Assembly: GCA_016787805.1 (NCBI GenBank)
Contig: JAEUTY010000004.1
Span: forward strand, 1-64,000
Origin: Flavobacterium sp.
GTDB taxonomy: Bacteria; Bacteroidota; Bacteroidia; Flavobacteriales; Flavobacteriaceae
Direction: 5' to 3'
Length of the DNA stretch: 64,000 nt
Part shown: one piece after another, positions 32,915 through 41,995 of the stretch
Position numbering within the stretch: the stretch's first letter is position 1
How the letters are laid out: each line of letters opens with the position of its first letter
Notes under the pieces: model-generated
What the model was told of the DNA's origin: nothing
Databases searched by the model: none
What the model saw: only the letters and a program-made list of their open reading frames with translations
Position numbers and translations under genes: made by a program

Positions 32915-33868
32915 TTATTGGTTATTTAAAAATTTATTGATAGAGTTGTAATACAGTTCGTTAGCATCGATCCAACCATAATGTCCACATTTTTCCATTA
33001 GAATTAGTTTTGAATTTGGAAAAGCTTTAGCAATTTCTTGTGCTGTTTCAACAGAAATAATATCATTTTTTCCTTGTAAAATTAAAACAGGTTGTTTGAA
33101 ATTATAAAAGGAATTGCTGCAGTCAAACTGTATTTTTTGCAAATTTTGAAAAACCAACGAATTGATTGTGTAGTTGGTTGTGGTCATACGTTGAGCAATA
33201 GCACTCGATTTTGATTTGTCAAACACATAGGCTTTGGCTAAAAAATGGGCTCTTTTTTCAATAGTTGCTTGCGAATTGTCTCCGGCTTCTCTTTTTCTTT
33301 GGTAAAAATTTAAACTGTCGCGTTCAATGGTTGTCAAATTATTATTCAATCGCTTTTGAACATAATTCATGAATTTAAGATTAACGCCTCCTGAAGAAGA
33401 AAAAATCAACTTATCAATAATTTCTGGATGTTTGGATGCGTAATAAGCAGCCATTATTCCACCAAATGAATGTCCGAGAATTGTCCATTTTTCAATTTTC
33501 AAATGATGCCGCAAGTTTTCTATATCTTCGACCATCAAATCCATTGTAATGGCTTCTGCTGAAGATTTTTGTAGTGTAGATTTCCCCGTTCCTCTTTGGT
33601 CGTAAATGATGGTTTGGTAATTCATTTGAGCGATGTCTTGCGCTACTTTTTCAAAGCCATTACTGTCCATTCCTGGACCACCATTTATAATCAAAATAGG
33701 TTTTCCAGTGCCAAATGTTCGGAAATGCAATTTGGTATTGCCGCTGTCTATTAGGGATTCCGTTTCTTGTGCAGAACAAAATAAACAAACAAATACCAAT
33801 AACAACAGTATTTGTTGTCTAAATCGACTTCGTAAGTCATAGTTTGCAAATCCTAAATTAAAAATCAT
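32915..33868 (-). CDS. Alpha/beta hydrolase, proline-iminopeptidase-like, exported
   Basis: 317 residues. A hydrophobic segment (LLLLVFVCLFCSA) follows a short basic N-terminus and looks like a signal peptide, possibly with the true start further in. Catalytic Ser in GHSFGG, Asp in GKNDII, His in CGHYGW; the NGGPG oxyanion segment and DQRGTGKS match the prolyl aminopeptidase family. It overlaps the hydroxylase gene by four bases, so it is translationally coupled. A role in releasing the aromatic from an ester or amide outside the cytoplasm is speculative. Confidence 0.77.
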   Translation of the reverse strand: MIFNLGFANYDLRSRFRQQILLLLVFVCLFCSAQETESLIDSGNTKLHFRTFGTGKPILIINGGPGMDSNGFEKVAQDIAQMNYQTIIYDQRGTGKSTLQKSSAEAITMDLMVEDIENLRHHLKIEKWTILGHSFGGIMAAYYASKHPEIIDKLIFSSSGGVNLKFMNYVQKRLNNNLTTIERDSLNFYQRKREAGDNSQATIEKRAHFLAKAYVFDKSKSSAIAQRMTTTNYTINSLVFQNLQKIQFDCSNSFYNFKQPVLILQGKNDIISVETAQEIAKAFPNSKLILMEKCGHYGWIDANELYYNSINKFLNNQ

Positions 33869-36156
33869 TTCTTATTACTCTTAGGTTTTAAGGCTTTTTT
33901 CATCCCTTCTGATTGTTTTCTTTCATTGCTTTTTAAAGGATAAAGATGTGAAACACCCATTTTGTATTGATTTGGAATATCATAGGCTTCAAATTGTTCG
34001 TAGGCTTGTGCGTTTCTAACAAAATTAGCATCTAATAGTAATGGTCTTCCCAAAGCAACCAAATCGGCTCTTCCGTTTAAAACAATGGTATTGATTTGGT
34101 CAATATCCTGAATGTATCCAGCTGCAATGGTTGGAATGTGAACGGTGTTTCGAACAGCATCTGCAAAAGGCGTTTGCCACATTCTACCGGTTTGTGGTTT
34201 TTGGTTTTCGACTGTATTTCCTGTAGAAACATTGATAATGTCGGCACCAGCATTCTTAAAAGCAGTTGCAACAACGATTACATCATCTTCTGAAATACCA
34301 TTTTCGACCCAATCTGTAGCAGAAATTCGGACTGACATTGGTTTTTCTTTTGGGAAAACGGCTCGCATTTCATTAAAAACACGCAAAGGAAATTTCAAGC
34401 GATTTTCGATGCTTCCGCCAAATTCGTCAGAACGTTTGTTGGTTAATGGCGATAGGAAAGAAGCCAATAAAAAGCCATGATGTGCTTGCAATTCGATTAA
34501 ATCAAAACCAGCTTCATTAGCATTTTTAGTTGCTTGCACAAATTGAGAAGTAACTAAATTCATATCATCCAAAGTCATTTCTTTTGGGGTTGCTGCATTT
34601 TCGCTAAATGGAATAGCAGAAGCCGAAAGAAGTTTCCATTTCTCACCCGTAAAACTATTTTCCCATGGAATTTTAGAGCTTCCTTTTCTGCCCGAATGAC
34701 CCAATTGAATTCCGATTTTAGTAGTCGTATTTTTGTGAATAAAATTTGTTATTTTTTTCCATTCAACGATTTGATTTTCATTATACAAGCCAGCACAACC
34801 TAAAGTGATACGTCCTGTTTCTGAAACCGCAGTCATTTCGGTTAGAATCAATCCTAAACCACCTACAGCACGAGAAGTATAATGTTGAAAATGCCAATCA
34901 TTAATCAAACCATTTGCAGCTGAATATTGCCCCATTGGAGCCATCACAATTCGATTTTGCAATTCTAAATCACGTAATTTGAATTTAGCAAAAGCTGCCG
35001 ATTGATTTTTGATATTGACATTGTTATTGCTATTGAATTCTTCCAAAACCATATCAGTAAAGGAATGATCACGCAAGCGTAAGTTTTCAAAAGTTACTTT
35101 TTTAGAACGCGTCATACATCCAAAAGCAAATTGATAAAAAGAATGTTGGATGTTGCGATCCATATTTTCAAACCAATCGAGCGAAACCAAAGCTGCGTAT
35201 TGAATCATTTCAACTGTATTTCTTCGAGTAGCGTCATATTGTTTGAATGCTGCTTGTATATTAGTTGGATTGGCAATTACAGCATCCGATAAACCAATGG
35301 CACAATCCATCGCTAATTTGGTTCCAGAACCAATAGAGTAGTGTGCTGTAGCTTTTGCATCACCCAACAAAACAATGTTTTCGTGATACCAATTTTGATT
35401 GGTTACATGCGGAAATTGACGCCAATGCGATTTATTTGAAATTAGCGGATGACCGTCTAATTCTTCTTTGAAAATTTCACTTATTTTGGCAATGGTATCT
35501 TCTTCGTTAGTGACTTCAAAATTGAATTTTTGCCAGGTTTCATCAGAACATTCAAAAATCCACGTGCTCATTCCAGCTTCGTATTGATAAGTATGAGCAA
35601 CAATAGTTCCGTGTGGAGTAGTTCTGAAGAAATAGGTAAAAGCATCCAATGGTTTAGTTGATCCCAACCAAACAAAACGGTTTTTCTTTAAAACAATTTT
35701 GGTTCCGAATTCCTTCTCATATTGCGTTCGGATTCCGCTGCCAATTCCGTCGGAAGCCAGTATCATATCGGCATCTTTATATTGCGCTAAATCGTCAATA
35801 TTTTGTTCAAAATGCAGATTTACGCCTTCTTCACGACAACGTTGGTGTAGTAATTTCAGTAGTGTTTTGCGTGAACATCCACAAAACCCATTGCCAGCAA
35901 TACTCACATTTTGCCCGTCGCGAGCCACAATAATATCATCCCAATAGGCAAATTCACTCCGAATTAGTTCGTACGATTGCATATCACGTTTTAAAAATTC
36001 GCCCAAAGTTTCATCTGAGAAAACCACTCCAAACCCGAAACTATCGTCGGGTTTGTTGCGTTCATATACGTCGATTTGGCAATGAGGCATTGCTTTTTTG
36101 GTAAGGATTGAGAAGTAAAGCCCGCCTGGACCACCGCCGATTACTGCTATTTTCAT
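33865..36156 (-). CDS. Fused aryl-CoA 5-hydroxylase / old yellow enzyme oxidoreductase
   Basis: 763 residues in two halves. Residues 1 to ~370 are a flavoprotein monooxygenase: VIGGGPGGLYFS for FAD, a DGIGSGIR segment, and GDAKATAHYSIGSG. From ~390 an old-yellow-enzyme FMN barrel begins (LRDLELQNRIVMAPMGQYSA). This is the architecture of Azoarcus 2-aminobenzoyl-CoA monooxygenase/reductase and of salicylyl-CoA 5-hydroxylase fusions. It hydroxylates the aryl-CoA at C5; in the Azoarcus enzyme the second half also reduces the ring. With a gentisate-type dioxygenase present, simple 5-hydroxylation to gentisyl-CoA is the favoured reading. Confidence 0.87.
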   Translation of the reverse strand: MKIAVIGGGPGGLYFSILTKKAMPHCQIDVYERNKPDDSFGFGVVFSDETLGEFLKRDMQSYELIRSEFAYWDDIIVARDGQNVSIAGNGFCGCSRKTLLKLLHQRCREEGVNLHFEQNIDDLAQYKDADMILASDGIGSGIRTQYEKEFGTKIVLKKNRFVWLGSTKPLDAFTYFFRTTPHGTIVAHTYQYEAGMSTWIFECSDETWQKFNFEVTNEEDTIAKISEIFKEELDGHPLISNKSHWRQFPHVTNQNWYHENIVLLGDAKATAHYSIGSGTKLAMDCAIGLSDAVIANPTNIQAAFKQYDATRRNTVEMIQYAALVSLDWFENMDRNIQHSFYQFAFGCMTRSKKVTFENLRLRDHSFTDMVLEEFNSNNNVNIKNQSAAFAKFKLRDLELQNRIVMAPMGQYSAANGLINDWHFQHYTSRAVGGLGLILTEMTAVSETGRITLGCAGLYNENQIVEWKKITNFIHKNTTTKIGIQLGHSGRKGSSKIPWENSFTGEKWKLLSASAIPFSENAATPKEMTLDDMNLVTSQFVQATKNANEAGFDLIELQAHHGFLLASFLSPLTNKRSDEFGGSIENRLKFPLRVFNEMRAVFPKEKPMSVRISATDWVENGISEDDVIVVATAFKNAGADIINVSTGNTVENQKPQTGRMWQTPFADAVRNTVHIPTIAAGYIQDIDQINTIVLNGRADLVALGRPLLLDANFVRNAQAYEQFEAYDIPNQYKMGVSHLYPLKSNERKQSEGMKKALKPKSNKK

Positions 36157-36163
36157 AATTTAA

Positions 36164-36175
36164 TGGAACGCGGAT
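36164..36175. repeat. Short dispersed intergenic element (copy 2)
   Basis: Second copy of TGGAACGCGGAT, located between the hydroxylase and flavin reductase genes. It interrupts what is otherwise a tightly packed operon. Confidence 0.4.
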
Positions 36176-36286
36176 TGCCACGTATATTTTTTTGTTAAAT
36201 TTTGAACTCAGATCAGAGAAATTGGAATATTTTTAAAGATTTCTTTAATTTCTTAAATCTGTGTTGTTTATAGTTTTTTTGCTAAT

Positions 36287-36892
36287 TCAGCTTCTCTTTA
36301 TAGAAAACAATTCACCTAATTTGGCATAATTCGAACCTGCTAAACGAGCGATTGGCTTATAAGTTTCTAAATTGATTTTAAAGTTATCCAACAAAACACT
36401 GTCAGCAAAATGCATCATTATTATTCGCCCAATGATTATACAAGCGCCACCGTTAGTGTGGTTTTCCAAAAAATAATGATGTACAAGTTCACATTCAAAA
36501 GAAATTGGACTTTCTTTCACACGCATGGGTTTTATTTTATCAGAAGCAATAGGAGTGAGGTTGGCCAATTGAAATTCATCAACATCAGAAGCAACCGATT
36601 GCGAAGTTAAATTCATTTTTTCAGCCAATTCTTCGGTAACCATATTCACTACAAATTGGCCATTAGATAAAACATTGTTTAGAGTATCTTTATTGGTGTC
36701 ATTTCCACGAACTGTTGAGAACATAACATGAGGAGGGTCTTCACCAACTGCATTAAAATAGGAAAAAGGAGCCAAATTATTGATGCCATTTTGATCAATA
36801 GTTGAAATCCATCCAATTGGTCGCGGAATAACAGAACCTGTAATTAATTTATATACAGCCGAGTGCTCTAACTCGTTTGGGTCGAATTGCAT
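36287..36892 (-). CDS. Flavin reductase-like FMN-binding protein
   Basis: 201 residues of the DIM6/NTAB flavin reductase-like family: RPIGWISTIDQNGINNLAPF and a DPPHVMFS segment typical of its FMN-binding split barrel. It could supply reduced flavin to the hydroxylase or handle a flavin-linked side reaction. The gap of 130 bases before the hydroxylase contains a dispersed element and weak similarity to leader sequence. It is the first gene of the minus-strand run; no convincing -7/-33 pair was found upstream. Confidence 0.78.
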   Translation of the reverse strand: MQFDPNELEHSAVYKLITGSVIPRPIGWISTIDQNGINNLAPFSYFNAVGEDPPHVMFSTVRGNDTNKDTLNNVLSNGQFVVNMVTEELAEKMNLTSQSVASDVDEFQLANLTPIASDKIKPMRVKESPISFECELVHHYFLENHTNGGACIIIGRIIMMHFADSVLLDNFKINLETYKPIARLAGSNYAKLGELFSIKRS

Positions 36893-36990
36893 TTTTGTTT
36901 GGTTTGTTTACACAAATTAAAGCTATTTTTTTCAATTTTTTTGAGTGAAATTAAAATTGTTATTAAGTTTTGATCTTAAAAAAAGTAATA

Positions 36991-37025
36991 AAAAAAGACC
37001 CAAAAGTGAACCTTTGAGTCTTTTT
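36991..37025 (-). terminator. Terminator after multi-pass membrane protein gene
   Basis: Imperfect arms AAAAAGACCCAAAAG / CCTTTGAGTCTTTTT flanked by A- and T-runs, about 28 bases beyond the stop of the minus-strand gene. Confidence 0.72.
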
Positions 37026-37052
37026 GAACTATATTCAATTTAACTAACTTTA

Positions 37053-37784
37053 TTATCGAACTGGTGCCACTAAAATTCGCAACCATTTGTTGTCAATGTT
37101 TTTCCAGTTTACCGAACCTTTTAATAGCCAAGAATTACCAAAGCATAGGAGTGCAGTGGTTTCAAAAATAAAAGTGGAGTAAGTGGTAAAAGTGTTTACA
37201 CCAACATAATTTTCCCATAAAAAACCAACTGCAATTAAAACGATACTAATAACAATTCCCCAACCACAAAAAGTGTAGATTTTGTTGCGAAATTTTTTCT
37301 TTTCCGTTTGTTCGACTGTCAAAATTTCTTCGTCTGATTTTTGAAAGATGACAAAACAAAAAATGGCAAAGCAAACAAACAGGCAAAAAGCGCTACCAAA
37401 GTGAATCCATTTGAACCAATCGCGCCATACCGAAGTGCATATATAATGTTGACCCATAAAACCATCATAGGCAGTTGGAAAAATAGCTACGTGGATAGCA
37501 AAGATTCCTGCAAATGTTGAAATTCTATTGGCTAACTTGTATTCTTTTTCTCGGTACGAAATCAGAATTGCACCCAAAACACACAAGACGCCTACAAAAG
37601 CAATATGCATGTAACTGTAAAAATAATGACTGATAGATGATTGTAGCCAATATTCATTGCCTAATATACGGTTACCGAAAATTAAAGCAAATGGCAGTAG
37701 TAATCCGAGGATGCCAATTAATTGTCGTAAAATTAAATAGGAAACGATATAATCGTCTTTGGTTTGTCTAACTTCTACTGCCAT
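37053..37784 (-). CDS. Multi-pass membrane protein, hypothetical
   Basis: 243 residues with six or seven predicted membrane helices. Conserved-looking features are SISHYFYSYMH between helices and WRDWFKWIHFGSA. No family assigned with confidence. It is transcribed alone, with its own terminator, and is not obviously part of the aromatic operon. Confidence 0.65.
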   Translation of the reverse strand: MAVEVRQTKDDYIVSYLILRQLIGILGLLLPFALIFGNRILGNEYWLQSSISHYFYSYMHIAFVGVLCVLGAILISYREKEYKLANRISTFAGIFAIHVAIFPTAYDGFMGQHYICTSVWRDWFKWIHFGSAFCLFVCFAIFCFVIFQKSDEEILTVEQTEKKKFRNKIYTFCGWGIVISIVLIAVGFLWENYVGVNTFTTYSTFIFETTALLCFGNSWLLKGSVNWKNIDNKWLRILVAPVR

Positions 37785-38090
37785 ACTTTATTTGATTGAT
37801 TGTTAAAAGACAAAAATACCAAACAATATACTAAAAAAACAGAGTGTTTATACGGTTTTTTATACAGGAAAAACACTTATTTACGTACTGCTTAAAAAAA
37901 TAAAATAGTGTTCTTGAGTTTAAATTCTATATTGATTAAAACTATCGGATTTAAAAATTCTACAGAAAATTATACTAAATGCAATTATTTCCCTTTAAAA
38001 TTACATAGTGTGTAATTTTTATTTTAAAAAAATACAAAAAATGTTTTTGTATATTTGCTAATTTAGTATATTTATGCAAAATTTATATAT
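37785..38090. other. Divergent intergenic region
   Basis: 306 bases, very A+T-rich, between divergent genes. TATATTTG (38050-38057) matches the -7 consensus TAnnTTTG and lies 33 bases before the start of the zinc-ribbon/HTH gene; a matching -33 box is not clear. No other structure was seen. Confidence 0.45.
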
Positions 38091-38510
38091 ATGGAGATTG
38101 TTGCTTGTCCAAAATGCCAAAGTGATTCAATAGTAAAAAGCGGTGTAATCAAAGATAGACAAAGGTATTTATGCAAAAAATGCAATTATTACTTTACTGT
38201 AAATAAACTTGGTAAAAAGATCGATAGTTATTATGTAACCAAAGCGCTTCAATTATTTTTAGAAGGTTTGAGTTTTAGAGAAATTGAGCGAATCATAGGT
38301 GTTTCACATGTTACAATTAGTAATTGGGTGAAAGAGTATAAAGTCACTAAACCCAATCATACTGATTATCACCCTACTTATAAGATATACAACCACATGG
38401 AATTGGTTGAATTCTTAAAAAACAAAGATCAATTGAAAGGCGCTGGAATGATTATCACTGAGCTAGGCGACAAGTTTATGCTTATAAAATGGGAACGCTT
38501 TAAAGATTAA
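38091..38510 (+). CDS. IS1-type zinc-ribbon/HTH DNA-binding protein without transposase domain
   Basis: 139 residues. A zinc ribbon with CPKC and CKKC (cysteines at about 7, 10, 28 and 31) is followed by a helix-turn-helix (SFREIERIIGVSHVTISNWVKEY). This is the InsA-like N-terminal module of IS1-family transposases. The catalytic DDE domain is missing, and the last ~45 residues are unrelated. No inverted repeats flank it. It stands 100 bases upstream of a porin/MFS operon, so it looks like a transposase DNA-binding part taken over as a regulator. Confidence 0.72.
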   Translation: MEIVACPKCQSDSIVKSGVIKDRQRYLCKKCNYYFTVNKLGKKIDSYYVTKALQLFLEGLSFREIERIIGVSHVTISNWVKEYKVTKPNHTDYHPTYKIYNHMELVEFLKNKDQLKGAGMIITELGDKFMLIKWERFKD

Positions 38511-38609
38511 CTATATACTTTACACATATATATATCATAATTTTTTTCATTAACAAAAATTTAGAATTTGGTCATGCAAAAATGTATTACTAACCAAATT
38601 TTAAACCTT

Positions 38610-39887
38610 ATGAAAAAAATTATTCTGTTATCATTTGCGGCATTATCATTTGCAGGATATGCACAAACGACAACTCCAACTACACCAGCTGCTCCTGCTG
38701 AAAAAGAATGGGATGCTAGCATTTATGGATTCATTAGAACCGATTACATCTGGGACACGCGCAAGTCAGCGCAAGTAAGAGAATACAATTTAAATTTGTA
38801 TCCGCTTGATGAAGTATTAGATCCAAATGGCGAAGATTTGAATGATGCTGGAGCTTCCAACTTTTTGTCAATAGTATCTCGTTTAGGAGTAAAAGCTAAA
38901 GGACCAAATGTTTGGGGAGCAAAAGTGTCAGGAACCCTTGAAGGTGATTTTTTCGGAAACACTGAAGCTTCGATTGGTTTATTTCGTTTAAGACACGCTT
39001 ATGTAAATTTAGACTGGTCAAAAACATCGGTTACAATGGGACAAACTTGGTATCCAACCTTTATACCTGAAGTTTTTCCTGGTGTTGCCAATTTTAGCAC
39101 AGGTATTTTATTTAATCCATTTGGCTGGGCTTCACAAGTTCGTATCAAACAAAATTTTACCAAAGAACTATCTTTTGCTGTAACTGCTTATAAAGAAAGA
39201 GAGTTTACTACTCAAACTGCAACTGGAGGTACACAGAACTCAGCTTCAATCAATTCATCTGTACCAACTGTCCATGGACAATTGCAATTTAAAAACACAC
39301 ATTGGATAGCTGGTTTAGGAGCAGAATTTAAGTCTTTACAACCTTTGACCGAATCTGGTGGAAAAGTTTCTGATGAAAAAGCCAACAGTACCTCATTTGT
39401 AGGTTATTTGAAATATTCTAATGATAAATTTCATGTAAAAGCTTATGGAATTACCGGAACTGATATGGCTAATCTTGTTATGTTAGGAGGATTTGTAGGT
39501 TATACTGCTCCTGGCGAAGTTGAAAAATATGAAGTTTCAAAAACTACTTCTTTTTGGGTTGATATTGCAGGTAACGGTAAAAAAATTGCACCTGGTTTAT
39601 TTTTCGGATATACTAAAAATGATGGTGTTGATAAAAACGGATTAGCTGTTGGCGAAACTGTTAAATACTACATGAGAGGTGTTTCGGGCACAAGAGTGAT
39701 TGATAATGTGATGCGAGTTTCAGGACGTGTTGATTTCAAACACAACAAATTTAGAATAACCCCTGAACTAGAATATACTGCTGCTACTTGGGGAGATTTG
39801 AACTCTAACGCCAATGCTACAGCTGATTTAAATCAAAAAGATGTGGCCAACTTCAGAGCAATGATTTCTTGTGCTTACTCATTCTAA
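38610..39887 (+). CDS. Outer-membrane porin (DcaP-like), probable
   Basis: Start placed at 38610, where a clean signal peptide begins (MKKIILLSFAALSFAGYAQ); an in-frame ATG at 38568 would add 14 unlikely residues. 425 residues. The mature protein has alternating strands, GFIRTDYIWDTR near its start, and a terminal aromatic residue (SCAYSF), as expected of a beta-barrel. Similar proteins sit next to organic-acid uptake genes in Bacteroidota. It probably admits small acids for the MFS transporter encoded 29 bases downstream. Confidence 0.75.
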   Translation: MKKIILLSFAALSFAGYAQTTTPTTPAAPAEKEWDASIYGFIRTDYIWDTRKSAQVREYNLNLYPLDEVLDPNGEDLNDAGASNFLSIVSRLGVKAKGPNVWGAKVSGTLEGDFFGNTEASIGLFRLRHAYVNLDWSKTSVTMGQTWYPTFIPEVFPGVANFSTGILFNPFGWASQVRIKQNFTKELSFAVTAYKEREFTTQTATGGTQNSASINSSVPTVHGQLQFKNTHWIAGLGAEFKSLQPLTESGGKVSDEKANSTSFVGYLKYSNDKFHVKAYGITGTDMANLVMLGGFVGYTAPGEVEKYEVSKTTSFWVDIAGNGKKIAPGLFFGYTKNDGVDKNGLAVGETVKYYMRGVSGTRVIDNVMRVSGRVDFKHNKFRITPELEYTAATWGDLNSNANATADLNQKDVANFRAMISCAYSF

Positions 39888-39916
39888 AAATTAACCAACT
39901 TTAAAAAATATTCTAT

Positions 39917-41455
39917 ATGAGCGACAAAAAAACAAGTGGAATTTGGAAAGTGATTTCCGCTTCCTCAATGGGAACAATGATCGAATGGTATGACTTCTAC
40001 ATTTTTGGTAGTTTAGCCGTTGTAATTTCAACCAAATTTTTCCCATCAGATAATCCAACTGCTGCCTTCTTATCCACCTTAGCAACATTTGCTGCTGGTT
40101 TCGTAGTGCGTCCGTTTGGTGCTTTATTCTTCGGAAGATTGGGTGACTTAATCGGAAGAAAATATACTTTTATGGTAACCTTACTTTTAATGGGTGGTGC
40201 TACCTTCTTAATTGGCTGCATTCCGAGTTATGAAACCATCGGATTTATGGCACCTTTATTGGTTTTAGTCCTGCGCTTATTACAAGGTTTGGCCTTAGGA
40301 GGAGAATACGGTGGAGCCGCAACTTATGTGGCAGAACACGCTCCAGCAGGACAAAAAGGCTATTGGACTTCATGGATTCAAACAACTGCAACGGTTGGTT
40401 TATTTATTTCTTTAATGGTTATCTTATTAACCAAAGGAGCTTTATCAAAAGAAGCATTCGATGAATGGGGATGGAGAGTTCCGTTTTGGGTTTCTATTAT
40501 CATGGTATTTGTATCGTACATGATTCGTAAAAATATGCATGAATCTCCAGTATTTGCAAAGGCTAAATCGGAAGGAAAAACTTCTGTTAATCCATTAAAA
40601 GAAAGTTTCGGGCATAAATACAACTTAAAATTTGTTTTGTTAGCATTATTCGGTGCTACAATGGGACAAGGTGTAGTTTGGTATACGGGACAATTCTATG
40701 CGATGAACTTCTTGAAAACCGTTCAAAATATTGATTCATCTCAGGTTGATATGTTATTAGGTGTTGCCTTAGTATTAGGAACTCCTTTCTTCATCGTATT
40801 TGGATGGTTGAGTGATAAAGTGGGCCGTAAATACATCATGATGGGTGGAATGTTATTAGCTATTTTGTTATACAGACCTATTTACAAAGCGATGTATCAA
40901 ACTACAGATTTAGCTTTAAAAACTGAAATTGTGGAACAAACCAAAACTGTTCCATCCATGAAAGAAGTTGATGAAGCTAAAATGGATTCTATTTACACTA
41001 CAACAAAAGCTTATGCTGACGGAACTACGGTTGAAGAAATCAAAACCAAACATTTTGAAAACGGAAAATTAATGTTGGATGACAAAGGAAAAGAAAAAAT
41101 TGAAACTAAAGTAACCAAAACCATCAACAACAGTGATCGTTGGATGTTGATTTTCTTAGTGTTTATTCAAGTAATATTTGTAACCATGGTATATGGTCCG
41201 ATTGCGGCTTTCTTAGTAGAAATGTTCCCTGTAAAAATTCGCTACACTTCAATGTCATTGCCTTACCACGTAGGAAACGGAATATTTGGAGGTTTGCTTC
41301 CAGCCATTTCAACCTATTTTGTAACTTCGGCCAAAGATGCTGGCGATGCTGAATTCTATTTGGAAGGTCTTTGGTATCCAATCGGAATTGCGGCGGTTTG
41401 TTTCGTCATCGGAATGATTTATATCGATAAAAAAATTAATACTCTTCACGACTAA
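39917..41455 (+). CDS. MFS transporter, metabolite:H+ symporter family
   Basis: 512 residues, 12 membrane helices. MIEWYDFYIFGSLA in helix 1 and GRLGDLIGRKYTF in the loop between helices 2 and 3 are typical of the MHS family (KgtP, ProP, ShiA), which import organic acids or betaines with protons. A hydrophilic insertion of about 80 residues (about 325-408) lies in the C-terminal half and is not usual for the family. Location between a porin and acyl-CoA synthetase genes suggests a small carboxylate as substrate. Confidence 0.82.
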   Translation: MSDKKTSGIWKVISASSMGTMIEWYDFYIFGSLAVVISTKFFPSDNPTAAFLSTLATFAAGFVVRPFGALFFGRLGDLIGRKYTFMVTLLLMGGATFLIGCIPSYETIGFMAPLLVLVLRLLQGLALGGEYGGAATYVAEHAPAGQKGYWTSWIQTTATVGLFISLMVILLTKGALSKEAFDEWGWRVPFWVSIIMVFVSYMIRKNMHESPVFAKAKSEGKTSVNPLKESFGHKYNLKFVLLALFGATMGQGVVWYTGQFYAMNFLKTVQNIDSSQVDMLLGVALVLGTPFFIVFGWLSDKVGRKYIMMGGMLLAILLYRPIYKAMYQTTDLALKTEIVEQTKTVPSMKEVDEAKMDSIYTTTKAYADGTTVEEIKTKHFENGKLMLDDKGKEKIETKVTKTINNSDRWMLIFLVFIQVIFVTMVYGPIAAFLVEMFPVKIRYTSMSLPYHVGNGIFGGLLPAISTYFVTSAKDAGDAEFYLEGLWYPIGIAAVCFVIGMIYIDKKINTLHD

Positions 41456-41465
41456 TCTTACTACT

Positions 41466-41681
41466 ATGAATACATTAAAAAAATATTTAGGAATTGTATG
41501 GATTGCTTTAGCTGCAGCTGTTGCTTACTATGCAATCGGAATTTTCGGAGGCAAATTAACTTCCGGAAAACAAGATGATTTGGTTTTCGGTATTATTGTG
41601 TTTTTCATCCTTTTACCAATGGTTGTTACTGGTTTAACCATTTTTGGTTGGTATGCTATAACCGATGAATACGAAGATTAA
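41466..41681 (+). CDS. Small two-helix membrane protein (DUF6814-like)
   Basis: 71 residues with two membrane helices (about 10-28 and 38-63) and an acidic C-terminus. Such small proteins commonly follow MFS genes in Bacteroidota; I associate it with DUF6814 from memory. Ten bases separate it from the transporter gene, so it is probably an accessory subunit or stabiliser. Confidence 0.65.
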   Translation: MNTLKKYLGIVWIALAAAVAYYAIGIFGGKLTSGKQDDLVFGIIVFFILLPMVVTGLTIFGWYAITDEYED

Positions 41682-41703
41682 TTAATTTGCTATTGGTTAG
41701 CTA

Positions 41704-41740
41704 CAAAAGCTCTTATTTTTATAAGGGCTTTTGGTTTTAT
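41704..41740 (+). terminator. Terminator after porin/MFS operon
   Basis: Arms CAAAAGCTCTTAT / ATAAGGGCTTTTG around a short loop, followed by a T-rich stretch. Confidence 0.75.
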
Positions 41741-41800
41741 TATATATTTGGTAATTGAAAAAATAAACTAACTTAGTGCCATTGAGGAATAGCAATTCAA

Positions 41801-41995
41801 ATGAAAAAACGCCACCAACAAAAATTAGTAATTGTATCAATGATTTTACTCGTAGGCTTAAATATGCCTATAGTGTTGTTATTTGATTCGGCTGAAAATT
41901 TATTGGGTTTCCCAGTAATTTACATCTACTTTTTCTCTATTTGGTTGTTTTCAATTTTACTTTCTTTCATCATAGTCAAACGATACAATGAATAG
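41801..41995 (+). CDS. Small two-helix membrane protein coupled to the sensor kinase
   Basis: 64 residues, two membrane helices (about 9-28 and 36-58), basic ends. Layout resembles the small subunits (DUF4212-type) that accompany sodium/solute symporters. Its last eight bases overlap the start of the symporter-fused histidine kinase gene, so the two are translationally coupled and may form one complex. Confidence 0.62.
   Translation: MKKRHQQKLVIVSMILLVGLNMPIVLLFDSAENLLGFPVIYIYFFSIWLFSILLSFIIVKRYNE

Noticed and set aside
34145-34480. Plus-strand frames within the hydroxylase gene
   Set aside because: They lie wholly inside a well-supported minus-strand gene and show no protein features.
38091-38510. 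Complete IS1-type insertion sequence
   Set aside because: No DDE transposase domain in this or the next frame, and no terminal inverted repeats or target duplication were seen.
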